A stretch of 10,218 nt of DNA, taken from positions 1 to 10,218 of the forward strand of contig DAOVNS010000043.1 in assembly GCA_030630075.1 (NCBI GenBank). Reading direction: 5' to 3'. Shown here piece by piece: positions 6,856-10,218 of this stretch (the stretch's first letter is position 1; the number at the start of each line of letters is the position of its first letter). The stretch comes from a bacterium (GTDB lineage: Bacteria; Dependentiae; Babeliae; Babeliales; UASB340). Under the pieces are notes generated by a model. That model made no database searches. It saw only the letters and a program-made list of their open reading frames with translations, and was not told the DNA's origin. The position numbers and the translations under genes are program-made.

Positions 6856-7899
6856 TTATCCCCAAAATCGTTTAAAGAAGCTTTTTTTGTTTTGTAAGTT
6901 TTCAGCCAATGCTTTTATTTTTTTAAAATCTTTTAAAAATTCAGGTAATTTTGTAACAAGAACTGTCATTCTTTTCCATTGCGAAAAAGGTATTGCTGGC
7001 AGTCCTGCAATAACCTCTCCATCATTAATGTTTTTTAGTACTGCACTTTTAGAAACAATTTTAACATTGTTACCAATTTTAATATGATCTCTTATTGCAA
7101 CTTGACCGCCAATCTGACAACCAAAACCAATCACTGCACCTCCAGCTATGCCGGTGTGTGCCAAAATCACAGTATGATCACCAATTATTACATTATGAGC
7201 AATATGAATCTGATTATCTAACTTTACGCCATTACCAATTATTGTTTGATCAAAACTTGCACGATCAATAGAACAATTAGCACCAATTTCAACATTGCAG
7301 CCAATTTTCACAACTCCGATTTGAGGAATTTTATTTAGTCCTGTTTTTGTAACGCTATAACCAAAACCATCAGAACCGATAACTGTTCCAGAATGGATTA
7401 TAGAATTATCACCAACAATTGAATCAGCTAAAATATTAACACCTGGATAAATTTTTACATTAGAACCAATTTTTACATTTTTTCCAATATAAGAATTTGC
7501 ACCAACACTAGATTCTGATCCAATAACTACACCATCACTCACTACAACATTTAAACCAATAACTGCAGCTTCGTGTATGTTTTTTTCTACACTAATACTT
7601 TTGCTTTCTACAAAATTAATAATTTTGCAAAATGCATCCAAAGGATCATCAACCAATAAATAGTTTTTACCATCAACAACTTTATCTTTTGTTAAAATTA
7701 TTGATGCTTTGCTATTTTTTATTTTTTCTTCGGAAACAGCTGTAAAAACAGAATTTTCGCCTCTATCTAAAATAACTGCAATATCGTTTTGATTTGCATT
7801 TTCTAGTGACGATATTTTATTAATTAAAAAAGAATCATCAAGACCACAATCGGTCTTGATGATTCTTTTAATTTCACCAATGCTTAAATTAATTTGCAT
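6856..7899 (-). CDS. lpxD: UDP-3-O-acylglucosamine N-acyltransferase
   Basis: Third step of lipid A synthesis: adds the N-linked hydroxyacyl chain to UDP-3-O-acylglucosamine, using acyl-ACP. The 347 residues match the family. An N-terminal uridine-binding domain (about 1-105) is followed by hexapeptide repeats of the I-G-x-x-x-x-I type forming a left-handed beta-helix (about 110-290), and then a C-terminal helical tail (305-347). The catalytic His is H235 in IHIAHNVIIGDHT, and FGY at 179-181 matches a conserved substrate-site segment. The ATG at 7899 has AAGGA eight bases upstream, overlapping the skp stop (TAAGGA) with an 11-base gap, so skp and lpxD are probably co-translated. This skp-lpxD order is classic in Gram-negative bacteria, but no fabZ or lpxA follows. 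A perfect 18-bp inverted repeat lies within codons 11-24 (listed separately). Confidence 0.97.
   Translation of the reverse strand: MQINLSIGEIKRIIKTDCGLDDSFLINKISSLENANQNDIAVILDRGENSVFTAVSEEKIKNSKASIILTKDKVVDGKNYLLVDDPLDAFCKIINFVESKSISVEKNIHEAAVIGLNVVVSDGVVIGSESSVGANSYIGKNVKIGSNVKIYPGVNILADSIVGDNSIIHSGTVIGSDGFGYSVTKTGLNKIPQIGVVKIGCNVEIGANCSIDRASFDQTIIGNGVKLDNQIHIAHNVIIGDHTVILAHTGIAGGAVIGFGCQIGGQVAIRDHIKIGNNVKIVSKSAVLKNINDGEVIAGLPAIPFSQWKRMTVLVTKLPEFLKDFKKIKALAENLQNKKSFFKRFWG
7828..7869 (-). repeat. Perfect 18-bp inverted repeat inside lpxD, terminator-like
   Basis: AAAAGAATCATCAAGACC (7828-7845) is followed after the 6-base spacer ACAATC by its exact reverse complement (7852-7869). It lies inside codons 11-24 of lpxD. 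Read in the lpxD sense, the 14-bp core GAATCATCAAGACC/GGTCTTGATGATTC is followed by six T residues and then AATTA, the form of an intrinsic terminator. In the other direction only four T residues follow. The encoded residues (about RIIKT...GLDDSF) align with the ordinary LpxD N-terminal domain without an obvious insertion. It may cause partial termination or pausing between skp and lpxD-prs-pth, or be an RNase III target. The structure is plainly visible; its function is inference. Confidence 0.9.
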
Positions 7900-7910
7900 T
7901 CAAACTTTCC

Positions 7911-8588
7911 TTAAGCACTCTTTTTTGTTACGGACAAGCTTTTTGAATCTTGTTCGTTTTCTACAACTTTTTTTGCAATTGCTTTATCAAAGTCTTCATC
8001 AACTATTTTTAATAGCTCATCTGTTTTATCTATTGCATTTTTAACAAATAAAACACCTGGAGTGTTTCTATCAATAACCATTCCCCAATTTTTATTTTCA
8101 AAAACATTGCTTACGTTTATCATTTGTCTTTCACGCAACATGCCTTGTTCTCTTTGTATTTTACGTTTAAGCTCTGCTTCTTTATCTCCCAATCCTCTTT
8201 CAGCAGTTTTTCTCATTTTTTCTAAACGTTCACCTTTTTCAATCAACGCTTCTTTGCTTAAAACTTTAGCTTGTTTTTGAACGGTTTCTTGGAACTCAAC
8301 AATTTCTTGTTGTGCATTTTTTGCATAATTTTGAAACTCTTCAATATCTTTTTGAAGTCTTTGAGTAAGTAATTGACCTTCTTTAGATTTTTGCATCAAA
8401 AGAATACTGTCTATCGATACTAATTTAGGATTCTTTTTACTTGTTTTAACATCGGCAACTTTAGACTTATTTACTGTTGCAACTTTAGTTTTTACATCTT
8501 CTTTATTTATTTTTGTTTTTACATCTGCTTCAGCTGCAAGAGAATTACAAAAAACTAAAAGTGACGCACAAGCTAACATCTTTTTCAT
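7911..8588 (-). CDS. skp: Periplasmic OmpH/Skp-like chaperone
   Basis: Skp-type chaperones hold unfolded outer-membrane proteins in the periplasm and hand them to the BAM complex. The 225-residue protein opens with a signal peptide (MKKMLACASLLVFCNSLAA), probably cut near residues 19-21. A lysine-rich linker with repeated DVKT motifs follows (about 22-54). Then come the typical KLVSIDSILLMQKSKEGQ strand and helix start at 55-72, and a long charged coiled coil (about 72-158). The family ending is present too: a return strand (WGMVIDRNTPGVLFVKNAID, 168-187), which in typical members gives Y/ADxTxxII. The linker makes it longer than E. coli Skp (161 residues). The ATG at 8588 has GAAGGG seven bases upstream. 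The position directly before lpxD supports the call. bamA, often upstream, is not here. Confidence 0.88.
   Translation of the reverse strand: MKKMLACASLLVFCNSLAAEADVKTKINKEDVKTKVATVNKSKVADVKTSKKNPKLVSIDSILLMQKSKEGQLLTQRLQKDIEEFQNYAKNAQQEIVEFQETVQKQAKVLSKEALIEKGERLEKMRKTAERGLGDKEAELKRKIQREQGMLRERQMINVSNVFENKNWGMVIDRNTPGVLFVKNAIDKTDELLKIVDEDFDKAIAKKVVENEQDSKSLSVTKKSA
8488..8526 (-). repeat. Short in-frame direct repeat in the skp linker
   Basis: GTTTTTACATCT occurs at 8488-8499 and again at 8515-8526, a 27-base (nine-codon) period. It encodes DVKTK at residues 22-26 and 31-35 of the Skp-like protein; a degenerate third copy, DVKTS, is at 46-50. It is probably slippage-type expansion of the lysine-rich spacer after the signal peptide. 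Confidence 0.6.
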
Positions 8589-8640
8589 AAACTATCCCTT
8601 CAAATAAATCACACTAAAAATAAGAATAACAACATAAGAA

Positions 8641-8669
8641 AAGTTAGCTCTTTTAACCAATATCGTCAA
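8641..8669 (-). promoter_or_regulatory. Candidate promoter for the skp-lpxD-prs-pth operon
   Basis: On the minus strand, TTGACG (8669-8664) and TAACTT (8646-8641) are separated by 17 bases, in the 114-base gap between the HerA-like gene and skp. The -35 matches consensus at five of six bases. The -10 keeps only the three most conserved positions (TA...T). No convincing terminator is seen in the gap, so readthrough from the ATPase gene is also possible. Confidence 0.4.
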
Positions 8670-8702
8670 CAGGACAAAAGCATCACAGAAAAAAGTAGTT
8701 AA

Positions 8703-10218
8703 TCAAAAAATCTGATCTATTACTTTCTTGATATCTTCAGTTTTTATAAAGGCACCCATCGCAGCATAAAATGCATCATCATATTCACGAGTTTTAATTA
8801 CAACAGGCATTGCAACAGCATGCCCCATAACAAGTGCCTGTTTTTTTGTATCAGGCGTTGCCAAAATTGAACGTAATCCAGAAGAATTACTAACTCCAGT
8901 CAAAACTGCTTGAATATCTTTTTCGTCATTAAGTAATGCAACAATTTTTGTGCCAATTTGCGAGAGAACTTCTGAATCAATTCCAGACGGTCTTTGATCA
9001 ACAACAAGTAAAGAAACAAAATATTTACGCATTTCGCGTGCAATAATCCCAAAAATAGTTTGTCTCGCCGCCGTTGGATTTAAAAATTTGTGCGCTTCTT
9101 CAATTGTAATCATTAACTTTCGGGGTTCATCTTCTTTTTTTTGTGAAGCCAAAAATTTTTCTGTTTTTGAAATATAAACATTATGTAATCGTCTTGTAAT
9201 AATATTTGCAACTAAAAGATAACAAAGCATCGAAGTATTATTTCCAAATTCTAAAACAACATTAATGCCTTTATCTAAATAATTAACCATCTGTTCTATT
9301 ACGGGTTTACCTTGAACAGATTTTTGCAAAAAAGAAAACCTCTCTATTCTTTTAAGTTTTCTATAAAGTGCACTAATAGATTCTGTATGCGCGCCAATTT
9401 CCTGTGAAAACTCTTTTAAATTTTCTCCCTGATCAAGTAAAACTTTTAACCAATCTCTTTTAAATTTACATGCAACCAAATATGCCGCCTCTAACGCAGT
9501 TGGATGCAAATTAAGTTCATCTTGCAAAGAAATAATATCTTCAACATGAATATCTGAATACCCAATAGCAACTTCAACATCTGGTGCACATCCTCTTTTC
9601 CGAGTTGCTTCTGGATCCAAAGAAAAAATAACAACCTGAGATGGAAACAAACTTTTTAAACCTTTTACAAAAGATTGCCCACCACCCTCTTTTCGTGCCT
9701 GAAAGCCATATTCACTGTGCATATCAAAAATTAAGTTTACCGCTTTCTGACTTTTAACAAGTCCTGCCAAAATCAAACGTGTAATAAAAGTTTTTCCCGT
9801 TCCACTTTTGCCAAAAATTCCGTTACTACGTTCTGTAAAACTATCAAGATTTATACAAACGGGAGTTTCCATATCCAGAGGAACACCAATATTTAAATAT
9901 TTTTCGCCTTGTTCTTCTGAACCAAAAATTTGTGCAACGTCCTGCGAACTTGCTTCATAAATATTTGCAAAATGAGAAGGAATTGTTTTTACCGGCATCT
10001 TGTGTTTATTTTTATCGATCATCAACATTGGTCTTAAACTGACTTTTGCATAAATATCACGCTTTTTTATAATATCAGATAAAAGTAATTCATCTTCTTC
10101 TGGCGGAAAAAGTAAAATATCAGGATTTGTAACTTCTAGTTCTAAATCTGTAATTAACGAAAAAAATGTATATTGATTTCCTAAAACAGTAACAAACTTT
10201 CCGGTTTTAACTTCTTCG
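8703..10218 (-). CDS. HerA-type hexameric DNA-translocating ATPase (partial, N-terminus beyond right edge)
   Basis: HerA/FtsK-superfamily ATPases form hexamers that pump DNA, often with the nuclease NurA in end resection or in defence systems. 504 residues plus the stop are visible and the frame is open to the right edge. The first visible segment (VKTGKFVTVLGNQYTFFSLI, then TDLELEV) resembles the N-terminal HAS-barrel. Walker A GKSGTGKT is at 9789-9812, followed by LIFDMHSEYG. Walker B LMITIEEAHKF starts at 9116. Then come REMRKYFVSLLVVDQRPSGIDSEVLSQ, the typical HerA arginine and sensor region, and TKIVALL. The ATG at 10028 is internal, because sequence upstream stays in frame and still looks like the domain. 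No NurA partner lies downstream; the next gene is skp after 114 bases. HerA homologues also occur as bacterial housekeeping or defence proteins, so the precise role is open. Confidence 0.88.
   Translation of the reverse strand, partial: EEVKTGKFVTVLGNQYTFFSLITDLELEVTNPDILLFPPEEDELLLSDIIKKRDIYAKVSLRPMLMIDKNKHKMPVKTIPSHFANIYEASSQDVAQIFGSEEQGEKYLNIGVPLDMETPVCINLDSFTERSNGIFGKSGTGKTFITRLILAGLVKSQKAVNLIFDMHSEYGFQARKEGGGQSFVKGLKSLFPSQVVIFSLDPEATRKRGCAPDVEVAIGYSDIHVEDIISLQDELNLHPTALEAAYLVACKFKRDWLKVLLDQGENLKEFSQEIGAHTESISALYRKLKRIERFSFLQKSVQGKPVIEQMVNYLDKGINVVLEFGNNTSMLCYLLVANIITRRLHNVYISKTEKFLASQKKEDEPRKLMITIEEAHKFLNPTAARQTIFGIIAREMRKYFVSLLVVDQRPSGIDSEVLSQIGTKIVALLNDEKDIQAVLTGVSNSSGLRSILATPDTKKQALVMGHAVAMPVVIKTREYDDAFYAAMGAFIKTEDIKKVIDQIF

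Noticed and set aside
6863..6865. ATG at 6865 as the prs start
   Set aside because: It adds 11 residues not expected in the family, lacks a good ribosome site, and would put the near-perfect AAGGAGG at 6842-6848 inside the gene.
7828..7869. The lpxD inverted repeat as an inserted palindromic mobile element (as in Rickettsia)
   Set aside because: The LpxD N-terminal domain appears to align without extra residues there, no target duplication is seen, and the arms do not recur elsewhere in the window by eye.
8540..8560. Lipoprotein signal in the Skp-like protein (Cys14)
   Set aside because: The residues before Cys14 are V-F, which does not fit a lipobox requiring a small residue at -1. A cleavage site near residues 19-21 is more typical.
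10026..10028. ATG as the start of the HerA-like gene
   Set aside because: Translation upstream stays open to the window edge for 63 codons and still resembles the N-terminal HAS-barrel of HerA proteins, so the ATG is internal.

Overview
The window comes from an AT-rich Gram-negative bacterium (about a third G+C by eye). LpxD and a Skp/OmpH-like chaperone imply an outer membrane with lipid A. NrdD/NrdG imply DNA precursor synthesis without oxygen. The AT-rich reduced-genome style and a secreted orphan protein would fit a host-associated lineage such as Candidatus Dependentiae (TM6). That placement is an impression from gene content and is not proven.

Layout. Positions 1-1282 (-) hold the first 427 residues of UvrB, cut by the left edge. 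1283-1491 is a divergent intergenic region. 1492-2550 (+) is the only plus-strand gene: an exported orphan protein with a methyltransferase-like core. It meets the next operon head-on at a strong bidirectional terminator (2578-2614). 2626-5009 (-) is nrdG-nrdD, class III ribonucleotide reductase and its activase, overlapping by 13 bases. 5010-5330 is non-coding. It holds the nrdG leader, a small palindrome and the terminator of the next operon. 5331-8588 (-) is a tight operon transcribed skp, lpxD, prs, pth. Upstream of it, 8703-10218 (-) is a HerA-type hexameric ATPase running off the right edge. Its frame is open to the edge, so the ATG at 10028 is not its real start.

How the genes work together. 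Skp and LpxD serve outer-membrane assembly and lipid A synthesis. Prs makes PRPP for nucleotide synthesis, and Pth recycles peptidyl-tRNA. NrdG/NrdD turn ribonucleotides into deoxyribonucleotides, and UvrB and the HerA-like ATPase act on DNA. Most of this is housekeeping.

Two items stand out. One is a perfect 18-bp inverted repeat with a T-run inside the first 25 codons of lpxD, which looks like a terminator or attenuator within a coding sequence. The other is the exported, cysteine-containing, methyltransferase-like orphan at 1492-2550.
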